A stretch of 64,000 nucleotides of DNA. Source: Mangifera indica (lineage: Eukaryota; Streptophyta; Magnoliopsida; Sapindales; Anacardiaceae). The notes under the pieces were generated by a model. The model was given only the letters and a program-made list of their open reading frames with translations. It was not told the DNA's origin and did not search any database. The first letter of the stretch is position 1; each line of letters opens with the position of its first letter. The stretch covers positions 18,240,930 through 18,304,929 of the forward strand of contig NC_058143.1 of assembly GCF_011075055.1 (NCBI RefSeq), written 5' to 3'. The position numbers were made by a program, and so were the translations under genes. This document shows positions 13,096-26,059 of this stretch, in pieces.

Positions 13096-16000
13096 ATGCA
13101 TATAACATAGCCCTCCAAATATGTGTAGAGGATTTTTTGGTAATTATACAATTTATCATTATTTGTTGTTAGTTTTAATTTGCGAGGTAAATGAAATTAC
13201 CTGAGTACAATCGGGTGACCCATTAAACAAACGGGTCCCATCAAGAAACGAATCTTCGTCCTCGCATTTCTTAAATTTGCCACCTCATTAGTATACTCAG
13301 TTCATGTCAGACCACTGATCAATATAAAATCCAAAATCACGGAGGCCCACTACCCCAAGGCTGAAGAATAATGGAGGAGCAACTACAGGTGAAGCAGGTG
13401 ATTATGTCCAAATGTTGGGGATAGTAGGATTTACGAACTAGCAATGGCTGAGGCCTGAGGCTTGAGGAGATTGGCTGAAGCTTTCTCTCAGGCAGACAAA
13501 CTCAAAGAGCGAGCACTGACAAAAACAAAATTTTTTCAACCGCATTCCTCTTCGTTTTGCCATCCATCCATCCATTTGTCCGGATTCTGAAGACTGTTTT
13601 GTTTTTGTTTTTGGGTTTGTGTAATTGTGTGGGTCTCCGGGCGTGACTGGCTACGTCATCATCTTCCCCTCTTCCCATTTTATCTTCTGTCAGAAACAGT
13701 AACTAAAAAAGCTAGAATAGAAGCTTGAAAACCCTAATAAGCTGGGGAAAATGGTCAAATAAATGGGGCTCTGCCTGTGAATGAGATTTGGTTAATACCC
13801 ATAAAGCCATTATTAAAATGGGATTTTGTAAAGATTAAAACAAGTTTATGGAAGGCTGTGCCATGTAAATCATCATTTGCTGCAGAGAAATTTATACTCC
13901 TCAAGTTCAAGCCTCGATTTCAGGCAAGTGCTGTGAACTCGGTGTTAACTCTCACTCTTTCTTCTAAAGCATATTTCTTGGAACTCTACATCATTTTTTA
14001 AGATGTCTAAAAAAATTTAATTAAAATCGAATTTGTTAATTAATTATGATGTTGAAACGGGTGGACTGTTTTCAAGCTTATCTAAAAAACCCACTTCAGG
14101 TCAGGTGCTTCTTCATTAATTATAAGCAGTGAAGGCCACGAAATTTCTACAAAAAGGGCCTGCAAAATTGATAGCTGTTGATAAATTTGTAATGAAAACT
14201 TCATTATCGGATAGGCCAAATTAAATGAGGTTGGTCCAAGAATGGTATAAAAAAATTCATCCAAGTGTTTATATCTTCAACAGGAATCACTTATTGTGTG
14301 GACAAGCAGAATTTGAGGATTCAGGTACAGTCTATTACTTTTTGTCAAAATTCAATCGAATAGAATTGAGATTAGCGATTTGTTGGTGTCGGGTATTGAT
14401 TCCATCAAACCTTATCAACTTATCCGGTGATATTTTATACGAATATGAGCACTAAAGAGCCCATATAGCACAAGAAAAAGGGGAGAAAATTGGAATCATT
14501 ATCATTGCAGACGAAAGAAGAAAAAATGTAAGTGAGATCCAAGACATTTCTGAGGAATCTGGGAATCTTCTGAATGGATTTCATCATTCACCATGGCACT
14601 ATAGAGAATTCAAAAGACTTATTAGAAAAAAAAAAAAAAAATTCAACATGATTTGTTTTTAATGTTATATGATTGGGAGCTATTGCCTGACAGAAAAAAA
14701 TAAGTTTAATGATCAGAAGAAGAAAGAAATTCGTTCTTCTTTCTGGTGGATTTTAAATATTGGAAAGACATGAACAAAGAGACTAGTAAATAAAGAAGAA
14801 GATTAAAGTTGGTTGGTAGGACAGAAGGATCTCATTATCATCATTAAACTCGACACTTTTTCTCACCCTAACATCACACACTATCTATGTCATCTTCTTC
14901 CAATTTCCAAATATTTCAATCTAAAATCTTTACCCATGGACTATACAAAGTACAATTTTTTCACTGTAACATTTGTAAGATTTAGTTTACATATTCAGCA
15001 ATTGAATTAAAATTTTTTAAGTTTATAATATTACCTGAAACATTATATATTCTGAATTTACTTGCATTAAAGTGACAACTCTTGTGCTTATGAAATTTTT
15101 TTTTTTTTAAGAGATGAATTAATTAATTTATAGTAAATTATTGGACAATTTATCAGGGTACAATAAATTTACTGGCTCATACTAATATTATCTATACAGA
15201 TGATCTTTAAGTATAATGGACTTATATTTATTAATTACTATCTTCCTGATCTATATTTCCAGTTGGAGGAACCTTGATCCCTAATCTCTGTTATTATAAG
15301 TTATTTGCCAATCTACCAACAGTTAAACTGTTATAAATATTGTTTTGAGATATTATGGATCAAAGTAGAGATTTGATGTTAATGGGGGACAGTGCCATGA
15401 CTGAGGGTAAGAAAGACAGGGATTAAATGAAGATTAAAACCCACCACCAACTTGGAGGGTCAAGGGGAGAGGGGAGGGGGGCTGGCCTGATAATGATATT
15501 GATGCAGGAGCCACAGAAGTTGCTACACAGAATACCATGTTTTGCTGCAACTCATTTGTGTGGATGACAATTAACAAGCAAAGCAATATTGTATTTATGT
15601 GTCCCTACTCTTTAAAGATGGTGAATGAAATGAAGCAACCAAGGCAAACATCTTATTCTAACACCCACTTGAGGGAAATTCATATCAGATTCATTATAGT
15701 TTCAAAGCTACTATTAGTGGAATCTTTGATTATCAACACTAGCACTATAGCAATTTAATGGTGGGCATCTTTACATTTTCCCTTCTAAATTTCCATTTCT
15801 AAATGAATACTGAGATGACACTCCCCAAGTTTAATTCCTACAGTGAATTTTAGCCACCTAAGTTCATACTCCAATATACCAAGGAGGTCCATATATAAAT
15901 GAATAATCCATTGAATTATGGTGAATTATGTCTAAATCCCATATTCAAGTTATACCATATCAACACTTTTTGAATGGACATGCCATTAATTAAGGATTTC

Positions 16001-16780
16001 ATGCTTGTTTCTTAAGCCAATAATTCATTTCTTCAAAGTCTTCTCTCTATTATATCAAAATTATGATTGAAAAGGAAAGAGCTATGCATTCATGTGTCTC
16101 TCTCAAAACAATAAATCTCCATCTTCCTCGGCTAAATTTCAATCATGTACATACAACCATTAATAAGTAAAAAAGCCAATATACTTGGTTACAATATTTC
16201 TCAGTTCAAATTTAATTACTTTCAATTAAATTTTACAGGCTTTTATTTTTTAGAAATTTCTCTTATATTTATCAAAAACCCTCTTCAAAATATCAAACTT
16301 CCCCTTAGAAATTTATCATGAAATATTTTTTTTTCCACATAATATTTTAATACATCAATAATTTAGCATAGCAATCTTCTTACATAAAATACAAAAAAAC
16401 TTTTAATAAATTATTTGTCCTTTATTGATTTCAACTATGGCTAGTCTGGAATCAAGATCCCAGAAGAGGGGTGGCAAACTGGCAAGTCCCATCTGCTACA
16501 TAATCCAAAATAGTGTTAAGATAGAAGAGATGAGTTCTTTGGCTTCATTCAAAGTTACATGAATTCTGAATACAGAAGAAATCCTCGGACTCAGATTACT
16601 ACTGTTAAAGATAAACTATTTTGCAGGTTAGTTGAACAAAACATAAACCGATTCTACAGATTAACGAGTGAATAAGGAAGATCAAAACTTTAGCACGAAA
16701 TTGGTTAAATGGTAGAAGAAGAGATAGTACTCAAGTCTTGTCGCGAGGATAAATCAAATTCAATAATGCAACATCACTCA
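13096..16780. other. intergenic, no gene recognised
   Basis: Several short ORFs occur but none looks like a known family. The stretch 13370-14000 is less AT-rich and includes CCATC repeats at 13561-13576 and an AAACCCTAA telo-box-like motif at 13728; it may be transcribed. The stretch 15360-15560 is purine-rich (ggggagaggggagggggg). Nothing more can be supported. Confidence 0.45.
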
Positions 16781-16783
16781 CTG

Positions 16784-17468
16784 TCACATAATTGAACAAG
16801 AAACATGGGCATATGCAAGCAGCTCCAATTTCCAATGTCCATAGATTAGTGCAACAATACTGTTTCTGTGTACCCCCAGCTCACATAAGCCAACCCGGAA
16901 ACCGAAAAAGTAAATAAATTTATGGGTTGAAAAAGAGAATACAGATAGACCAATGGCAACTTTTGTGCATGAAATATGAAAGCAAGAGTAGCTTAAATGG
17001 GAGCAGTACATAAACAAACGCACCACTGGAGAGACTTGAGACAAGAAAGGAAAGCTTTTGTGGGAAGCGAAATCGAGGAAGGAAAAAAGCAAGGCAAGTA
17101 GAGGGAAAGGAGTGCAATAATTCACACACGCAAATAAAAAATTACAGAAAGGACAGTGAAGTAACTGAAGTGAATTTATGTTCACCATGTAAAGGTGATC
17201 AGTAGGTGGAGGCTGGCATGTCAAAATTGGTGGGGCGTACGCCGCCGGTGGGACTCTTAAGTAAATTTACAGTAATATTTATGTGAAGGGATGGACAAGT
17301 TTTGTTTAGTTTAGGGTTTAGATTAGGTCTGTGAGAGGTGTAATGAAAATGAAAGGTGACGGCACAGACTTTGTTTTGAAGGCGGTGGTATGGTGATGAG
17401 AGATTGATGGGAGAATGACATGGAGCTGTTGGGGAGTAAAGAGAGTGAGTAGGCAACTTAATTGCCAA
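16784..17468 (-). other. unassigned ORF-bearing region
   Basis: Two overlapping minus-strand ORFs (17468-17199, 89 codons; 17224-16784, 146 codons) occur in moderately GC-rich DNA. The first starts MAIKLPTHSLYSPTAP and is Ser/Pro/His-rich, vaguely like a transit peptide. The second is Phe/Cys/Leu-rich with no domain. No family is recognised and no splice pattern links them convincingly. This could be a transcribed leader or a decayed gene. Confidence 0.2.
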
Positions 17469-17499
17469 TTAATCAATGCATCATTCAGAGAAGAGGCTC

Positions 17500-18440
17500 T
17501 TTCTTCTGAAAAAACAATATAAAAAAGGTTTCAATGACGTTTGAATGGCCAAGCCTAAAATCGATTCCTTCGCAAAGTTAGTTAATGGCCAATGGACTAA
17601 AGTGGAGATAAATTATCAAAGTCATATTTATAGGGTAAAAAATTAAACTCAAGTGGAGAAGATTTGATTCTTCACTCTTCGGGTCTCTTTATCAAAGATA
17701 AAGAGATTTATGTTAAATCATTATTTATATATTAGTCATTGATTTAGAGTAGAGAAAAAAAATTATCAATACAAAAGATAGTAATAAAAAGAAAAAAAAA
17801 TAACTCTAGAATTTTTGAAAAGATAATGTGAATTTTTAAAATTAAAAAATTTTAAATATAAATAAAATTACTAATTTTTAAACCTAAAAAATTATATATA
17901 TATATATATTTTAATATTATTAATAAAATAATAATTTTACTTATGCTTTTAATAAAAAATTTTAACCCCAACTAACTTGTATGTGAAATTTTAAGTTTTT
18001 TAAACTCCATAAATATAATTTTAAGAAAGTATTAAAACTAGTCTTTGGCCTTAATTAATTTATTAATTATAATACCAAATTATTATATATATATTTTAAA
18101 TAATATAAATATTTATTATATTTTTTAAATATAAAATATAACTTTAAATATATTAATTACATAATTCATATTTTATTATATAAACAAAAAATTAATTATA
18201 AATTATTAAATTTAAATAATTTTTAATTTTAACAAATTTAATTAATTTTTAAATATTAATATTTTTATATAAATTAAATTAAATTATAAAATCATAATTT
18301 AATCAATTAAACTGAGCAATTTAATCTGATTTTAAAAACAATTCCTAAAATCATTGAATAGTTTCAAGAGGTCTCAAAGATCTGCGTATGCCATTATTCA
18401 GATCAATAATTAAGAGACAGTTACTAAATTTAAGATTTGG
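17500..18440. other. very AT-rich intergenic block
   Basis: Dominated by A/T runs, including TATATA arrays near 17890. The right part (about 18290-18345) ends like a decayed transposon terminus, but no partner end was found. No gene. Confidence 0.4.
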
Positions 18441-19375
18441 TTACTACCAAGGATTGAAAAGCTGAACGGGATCGGCCGGTTAGACGGGGTGGACTATGAA
18501 CTGATACTGTTTACAGATTTTGTAGCAAACAGAACTATTTTTCACTTAAAATCGGTTTGGACTGCAGGCGAACTATCAGTTCAAACCAGGTCAGTGTCCA
18601 ATCCGGTTCAGACGGTTCACTGTTTGGGTTTCAATATAAACAGTTTTTTTTTTTCTCAATTCCTCTGCCGACAAATTTTTCCAGCCGCTGACGTTACTTT
18701 CTGTAATTGTTTTGGCTCCTTTGCCGACGACTTTGTTCACAGTTAAAGACGGGTGACGCCCCAACGGCAGTGGAGGACGACGACAGCTGTTTCTGGGCTG
18801 CTACAGTGGACGACGTGTTCTGTAAACCACTATAATTTCAGCCGTTGACGACAATTTCTCAGGGATGACGGTTGACGACGACAAAGTCCGGTTGCTACTG
18901 TATACGGCTTTTCTTCTTCAACGGCAACTGTAGGATAATGGTGGTAGGATATGCCGAGGTATATATATATTATAACTTTTGTAAAGCTGTGTGTAAAGGG
19001 TTAAGGTTATATAAATTTATCTGAAACTGCAGAAATTAACTTCAGTGGCTGGAAAAATTCTTGGTTAGTGTTAACGTAATACAGTTTTGTTTGGCTGACC
19101 GATAACGCATATGTTTATTGGATTAGATTTGTTTAATCCATATATTTTGTTTCGATAAAAATTAGTCGTTATTATTTATTAAATTTATGTTTAATAATAT
19201 ATATATATTTTATTAATTGTAAAAAATATGTATAATATAAAATTTATTGTGTAAAGTATATATAATTACACATAATTTTTTTAGCTTTTATATAAAACTG
19301 AAATTTTGAACGAATTGATTAGTTAAACTGATTTGACCAATCTGATCAAAACTAATAGCACTACCGTAAAAGAGC
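18440..19375. repeat. possible decayed transposon with CCGGTT-rich ends
   Basis: The left end is rich in CCGGTT/GAACCGG-type motifs (ggatcggccggttagac, caatccggttcag). A GACGACG-rich centre lies at 18740-18900. An AT-rich right end carries 'gaccaatctgatcaaaac'. This layout is common in non-autonomous plant DNA elements, but terminal repeats match only weakly and no target duplication is seen. Confidence 0.25.
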
Positions 19376-20209
19376 AGTTAATTCGGGCATGTAGATGATA
19401 ATTTCAATTTTCAATATAATACTATAAACAAATGTTTGGGCTGAGAACCCGAAGTCAATCCTTGACCTATGGGCCTGGAATCATAGTTGAGCCCATGGAG
19501 AATTTGGGTGGGATGTCAGTTGTCACAGCCTCCTTCAGAGCTGAGGCAAGAGTAGACTTAATGGGCCAGGAGACAATCGGCTTAGAGGGTCCAAAATTCT
19601 CAAGTTAAAAAGAGCCAGGCCAGGCATCATATGAGAATGAGTTTGTGTATATCAGTAGAACACATTTATGACTTTTCCTTCCTTCTGCAGCAAGGATAAT
19701 GTGCTTAACTAATCCAAGTAAAGCCAATTCATTCCCCAACAAAATGCTGGCATTGGCCTCGAGCAGTTAGTATACACACAGTCAATTGCGCTATAAGAAA
19801 TAAAATGATGATTCGAAGTAAGGTTTAATGGCAAAATGCAGGGATACTCGTAATGTGGTTGAGAGTCTAATGGCATTCTTTATTTACCTACAGACTTTGT
19901 ATAACAAGAAGAGGTATCCACTAGAAGAATAAAATACAAAACATATAAAATTATTCTCTGTATCCCAGTAGCATATAAACAGTAGAACTACGATGACTTC
20001 CATTACAAACAAGTACTATCTACAAAAATAATTCCTTTAATGTGTATGTGTAGAGGTTATTTCTGTATAACCTGGAAACTTATGTATAGGAAGCAGCAAA
20101 CTGAACTAGGCATGAGGCAACATATGTATACAGTACAATCACATAATAGTTAGGTATCAGATAATCAAGTGACGGTGGTACCAGAAATCTCGAGCACCAC
20201 TTATTTATA
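19376..20209. other. intergenic / 3' region of the EGF-like gene
   Basis: No coding sequence recognised. The part next to 20209 should hold the 3' untranslated region of the minus-strand EGF-like gene. Confidence 0.5.
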
Positions 20210-21860
20210 CTAGTTTTGCAAAACCAAAACCAGCGACAACATCAGAAGTGCCAACAAATAATAAGTCCTGAGGAAATTTGAGCCAGCTGCAAATGAAACA
20301 GGCATAATGGGAACACGTTTGAGCTTCAGTTTTATGCATTGATGCAGATTAATACATTAACAAACAGATCACAAGCTTCTTCTTAAGGCAAAAGGAAAGT
20401 AGCACAATATGTGCTTATAAATTTTCAAACTTACCTTGATTTTTACCATCATCAGCCAATGCAGGAGCTGGTGGTGGAGATTGAGAAATTCCCAGGTTCG
20501 CACAATCCAATCCAATAGCACCTGAAATTAATAACCAAATTTGCTAATACGTTTTTTTTTAAGCATAGAACTAGATCATTATATGCCTAAACAATTTAAC
20601 CTAAAGTGTGCCTCTCAGTTATGTTATCTTACATTCATTGTAGCATGGAAAAGCAGACGTGTTAAGAAGATTATAATAACCCGGATCACATTCACAACTG
20701 TATGAGAAATTTGATGTCCTGTTGCATGATCCACCTCCACAATTGGTCCAGTGGCAGACTATATAATCAAAACTCAATGAATTAGTACCATGACACCAGC
20801 TGATGACAAGCAAGAGTAATAGTGTAAATGTTGTGGTGCTTACTGTCAAAGATTGACAGGTTAGTGGATGATTTCTTTTGAACAGGAGAAGGTGCTGCCA
20901 TGCAACTGTAATTCAGTGTACCTAGAAAGCCAAAGTATCAGCATCAACAAAAACCAGAAATAAAAATTGCAGTTGATCATATATCATAAAGTCCAAGTAT
21001 GCAGCATTAAACAACTAAAAAACTCACAATCTTTAACTTTGATACGATATTTCGATTAAATCTTACAAGTGTTTCTACATCTCATTTAAGAAATACACCA
21101 AATCTCACCATATACACCAGCAAATTTCTTTCTAGGCAAGAATGGTAAATTAAAGGGATTTGACTCCATTTTACTTCCCAACGCACACAACCACCGCCCG
21201 CGCCCGCCGCCCCCCCCCCCCCCCCCAAACCCAAACAACAAGATATTGGCATTGCCAACTTCAACATTTGACTCCTGTTGGCAAAGAATCTAGTCCATTA
21301 GTCTTACCTCTATTTCTAGTTATTAATTGATCCATGATTTTTTCACTGAATTTAATTGAAATCTCTAGACAGTCATAAACTAGATTATGCTTCATAACTA
21401 TCAACTATTACAATGTATAAACTTGTTTCCAAATCTTCAAGAACATGTCTATCTACATAGGGAGTCAGAGACAGAGAGTGCTCACAATTGGGAATTACGC
21501 AAGGAAGAAACTTGAACTGATTATTGTCATCCGAAATGGTCTGCATCCACCCAGGATAACACACACAGTCATAAAAGATTGTGCTATTCGTAGAAGGCTG
21601 GCACTTTCCTTGTCCACATTCCGCTTGTTCGCACACATTATCTGCACCCAATAATCAAAACAATCACACAAGAATGACATCAGTCCTTGAAATAAAGGTC
21701 GACCCAGATGCTAAAAAGTAGTAATATCAATATAGATGGTAAGAAACAGACCGAAAGCAGGCGCGAGAATCGGAGGCAAGAGACTGCTTGGAGTAGCCAT
21801 AGGTTGCAGAGCAACAACAAGAAGGAATCCAAGAAGGGCTGTGGCAATGACAGAAGCCAT
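20210..21860 (-). CDS. small secreted EGF-like, cysteine-rich protein with GPI-type C-terminus
   Basis: Six exons: 21860-21752, 21641-21486, 20921-20844, 20758-20633, 20521-20435 and 20286-20210. They give 210 residues with every junction in frame (all phase 1). Residues 1-24 are a signal peptide (IATALLGFLLVVAL). Residues ~37-90 form one cysteine-rich EGF-like unit (CEQAECGQGKC..YDCVCYPGW). Residues ~116-158 form a second (CHWTNCGGGSC..YSCECDPGYY). A Pro/Ala-rich spacer (SPPPAPA) and a hydrophobic end (YYLLALLMLSLVLVL) fit a GPI-anchored wall or plasma-membrane protein. Plant databases often label such proteins 'neurogenic locus notch-like'. The true function is unknown. The intron between exons 2 and 3 contains a run of 17 C. 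Confidence 0.85.
21210..21226. repeat. poly-C run (G17 on the transcribed sense strand)
   Basis: Seventeen consecutive C follow a CGCCCGCGCCCGCCG lead-in, inside an intron of the EGF-like gene. Confidence 0.9.
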
Positions 21861-24143
21861 GTCTAATTTCTAGAATATAAGGGAGCAGAGATCAGCGAAA
21901 GAGTGGAGCAAAGATTGTTAATGAATGGTGAGATATACATGGAGCCTGAAACCCAGTTGACTTTTGGGATGGGCCTTGAAAATCTAATTAAGATCCTCCA
22001 TAACTTTGTTTTCGTGTTTGGATTCAAAAGCAATAAAAATGAAAAACGTGTCTGACCTGAACATTGAGCGATCGCGTGTTGGATTCACATGTGCACATGT
22101 TACTCTTTTTCTGTGCATATGTAAAATTATATTTTCTTTCTCTTTTCATTTAAACTGTGCAAATCTAAAGCAATTTTCTTGTGGGTTTAAACCAAGAATC
22201 GCTATTACAAAATTAGCACTTTATATAGATTATATAATTAGATTAAAATCTTGATGAATCTTTTGTAATTTATTTATTCTACTAATTCATAACTAAAAAT
22301 TATAATCAGACTGTTTATGATTATACATACATGAAAACATGTTTGATGAAGATTTTGGAGAAAGTTTCAGACTTTCGAGAATTTTTTTCATTTGAAGCAA
22401 GATAGAATTTTGAGCTTGTTGGGGGCAAAAATCTCCATATTTAGTTACAATAATATTATTTGTGTATTTTTTGCTTTAATTGTTTCAAAGTCCAATGATA
22501 TTTCCTTGCTTGTAGAAAGAGAACAAGTTGGAATTTCTTATCCATGATGTTAGAGTCTATTTCTCATTAAGAAACTTGACAATAAAGTTCTGCAATCTTT
22601 CTTGAAATGGCCTCAGTTTTCTGCATGATGATCCTCCGCATCTCCCACACCGAAGCTAATTCAATGCATTTATCAGGGCTGTGCATCTCTCATTATATCA
22701 CGTTTAAAGTTGGGTTCTTGGGAAGGATTTTGGATCCTACTGGGCGGTGTTGCAAAAGGAGTGGGGATCAGTTCTTCTTCCATCCTGTTTTAATGCGTTT
22801 TCATTCTAAACTTCCGGCTACCAAATATAGATAAAAGATGTGATCACTTATAAGCAGATATTTCTCATTTTTAGGTGACAAAAGTCAAGAAGTTAACCAT
22901 ATCATAAATACGAATCTGACTTTTCTGAAAAGTGAAAGAACTTAATTTCCTGGGCTTCATACAAATATCACTCCTTTCAGTTGAACCTCTCTTCATTCTG
23001 GATTATAAATAAACAAGAGATGAAATGTTTTCTAGTCTTTTCTGTCACTGTTCAGCTCATTTAACCTTTGCTCATATTTTGAAGTAAAAAATTTTGTTTA
23101 AGTCAGACTAACCTGCTCTATCGAGGAATTCAATTTTGCCATGATGTGAACCATCACATGGTTAAATTCAGGTCCTAGTCCATCGATCTATGACCAAGAT
23201 TATGAGTTCTTCCTCTGTAATCAAATGTCTACTAGCAAAATTTCCTTCGTTCATTTACTCACACTTAAAAGCCCTTTTTTCAGGGTTTATAACGTTATTT
23301 TTAAATTTATGACCCTAACTTGTAGGTCATGTCGAGCTCGCAAACTCTCTGAGTTATTTGGAGATTTAAAAGTTGGCTTAGAAACCAATCGAACAAATAA
23401 AAAATAAAAATATATATAAAGTGACATGTTCATACTTTAAAGATCTATAAAAATATATTTTAAAGTCTTTAAATCGTGCCTTAGGTTTTATCGTATTGTG
23501 GACCGACACAACCTTTAATATCAATCATTTGATGGGCCATAGCCGAGCCTGGCGTGGCCCTGGTGTTTTGTTCTTTTACTGGTGTTGTAGAACGAAGCTG
23601 AACACTATGATTTGGGATGTCTATTATTTCAGTTGATAGACTGAGTTGTTTTCTGTCAACTTTATCATAGGATAAGGCTATTCGGCAGGTTCTCATTTTA
23701 TACTGATATTATAGAGCAGAGTGAGCATAAGTTCTTTCATATTGTGACCAAAACAATTAAAAAAGAAAGAAGAGAGATGTCTTTAGAAGGCATTATATGA
23801 CAAGATACCATTGCTGAAAATGTTTGAGAAATAGTTGATGGAACATTCTATGTTTCCAACTTGAAAAACCATGCAAAAGAAGCAAACAACCACGGCTGTA
23901 ATTTTAATTTATATTCACTGAACTTCCAGGTATATATATTCTCCTCTTCAAAGGCCTAATTTCTATGGTCTTGATGAATGGTTTTCTGCCTTCTTCCCCT
24001 TTAAAAACTATCATGATTAATACAAAAATATCATATACAGAGCTTCAACGCCTTAACTTTATTTTTTTTCTAGTTTTTTTCATCTAAGATTCCATTCAAT
24101 AAGTTGGAGAAAATCCGAAGCTCTGTAAGGAATAAGAAAGATA
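21861..24143. other. intergenic, promoter of EGF-like gene and 3' side of RING gene
   Basis: No gene recognised. The plus-strand ORF at 22607-22834 (75 codons) has no recognisable domain. A perfect 14-base palindrome, ACATGTGCACATGT, lies at 22087-22100, ~230 bases upstream of the EGF-like ATG. Confidence 0.45.
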
Positions 24144-24977
24144 TCAGGAGTAGACGGGGGTTCGACAATAAGGGCAATGAGGATGGTCTGCAAGCCAAGG
24201 AAGAAGGCAATCTGAATGGTACTTGTGGGAACAAGAGAGGCCCATCACCGGTTGCTCAGCTTGAAATTCTTCCAAACAAATACAACATACATTCCACTGT
24301 GATTTACGTCTTCCAAGTTTGAAGTTCCACTGCTTCCCTAACAGCTTCTTGGTCAACCGAGAATCCTTCTTGTGTGCTTTCAGGTCGAAACCGCAACCCA
24401 TATTTGATTGCATTTCGCTTGACCTTTAAGTAATAAAGTATGTCAGGAGCTAAAACAGGTGATGAATTCTCAATTCTGAACACACAAAAAAGAACATGAT
24501 TTAAGACAAAAAAGAAAAAGGTCCTCTTAAAGCAGTTTGCATCACCGAATTTTGAAATTTTGAACAAGAAGATAATTTTCCTGCTCTTCAGTGGCTTCAA
24601 TATTACAGAACAATTCATTGATCTGAGGAAAATGTTGAATTCTAGCCTTTTAACTCTTTCGAAAAATTTTAAATATAATAGTTTTATCTTTTATTGATTT
24701 GGAAATCTATAATTCACTCTTTACCATTCAAGTTTGGAAACTCTAATCCCCCTTGTGAACAACCACAACCACCACTCCACCATAAAAAGACAACCAAAAG
24801 AACCCACCATACCATCTCAACCCTACAGCCTTAGTGCAATTGATTTCAGTATGTCGGTTTCATTTGAAGAGAGAGAGGGTTTTGCGAGCTAGACCAAGGA
24901 TGGCTTGCAAGGTTTTGAGGTATAAAATGGCTTGTCGAAATAAGGAATTGGCAGCAATAGTGGTGGTGAAGTCCAAC

Positions 24978-25733
24978 TAGACATGTCAATTAGGTCAGAT
25001 CGAATAGAGTCCCGATACAAAACACGAAAAAAAAACACGGCATGAAAATGCCCGATCTAGTACTGTAGTATGTCAGGCTAGGCCCATGGGCCTATTGGGC
25101 CGGGTCTCGGACTTTAATATTAAACCTATGGGCCGGTTCGATCCGCTACTGTTTAAAAAAAATATATTTTTTAATTTTTGCTAGCAGAAGCAAGACTTTT
25201 GTCTTGTGTTTTCTTCTGCGTTGCGACAAAAGTCTTGTTAGGCAGAGAGAGAAGCAGTAGAAACCTTGACCTTCAATTTTTTTTTAATTAATTAATTTTT
25301 TTATATAAATCTATTCAATTTTTTTTCATTTTCACTTTCATTTACAAATCTTTCAATCTCAATTATTTTATTATATTTTCAATCTCATTTTCTCTCATCA
25401 ATTATCTTACAGAAAATATCTAAATTCATAAATAATAATTCTTTGTGTTTATAATTTTATTTTTAATTTAATTTTATCATTACAAAATATTACAAATGAA
25501 TCAAGTATCAAATGAATTCAATCCATTTGAATATTATCATAGTATATATTTATTTATGTTTTATAATTTGAAAAATAATTTGTATTTAAAAATTTTAAAT
25601 AACTTTTTTAAATATTTAAAGTCTGGCCCGGCCCATAAATATGGGCCGGGTTTTATATATTAATGGGTCAATCTAGCTTGAAAGCCTATTACTGTTTGGG
25701 CTCTGGGTTCAGCGCAACCCATCGACACCTCTA
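24978..25733. mobile_element. non-autonomous hAT-like element inside the RING gene intron
   Basis: The element is 756 bases long. Its left end reads tagacatgtcaattagg and its right end, reversed, tagaggtgtcgatgggt, an imperfect inverted repeat with the TGTC core usual in plant hAT ends. Flanks agtccaac (24970-24977) and aatccaac (25734-25741) are an 8-base target duplication with one mismatch. Subterminal GGGCCGGG/CCCGGCCC blocks near both ends are also hAT-like. No transposase is encoded. Confidence 0.7.
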
Positions 25734-25929
25734 AATCCAACTGAGTATGCGACAGAAAAGTACGAGATGGCAGCCTGGTAGGTGCAATTAACAAAAGTGT
25801 TTCGGATCAGCAAAATTTTGACCCTTAGATGGGCCTAAACATAGATTTTGTTTAATAGGGTTTTTGGGCTCGGGTTTTATGAGTGTCTGATTTAATCCGA
25901 ATCCGTGTCTTTAATCCAGTAAGACTAAT

Positions 25930-25962
25930 ACTCTTTCTTTTTCTTTTTCTTTTTCTTTTCTT
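25930..25962. repeat. (CTTTTT)n microsatellite
   Basis: Several near-perfect copies of ctttttctttttctttt in the RING gene intron. Confidence 0.7.
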
Positions 25963-26059
25963 AGCCATACGTGGAAGCCCTCACCTTAAAATGTGCAGGT
26001 TTGTATACGTGTATGTCATTAAATTTTGTTGGCTTCACGTTCGTGCCACCTCAACGTTA

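Noticed and set aside
22607..22834. 75-codon plus-strand ORF with two adjacent cysteines
   Set aside because: No signal peptide, family or neighbouring exon could be recognised.
24386..24475. An 86-base intron that would restore the RING frame without a frameshift
   Set aside because: The donor (aag/gtcaag) is acceptable but the acceptor (ttagggaag) is poor, and it would delete coding-looking sequence. A single-base shift explains the data more simply.
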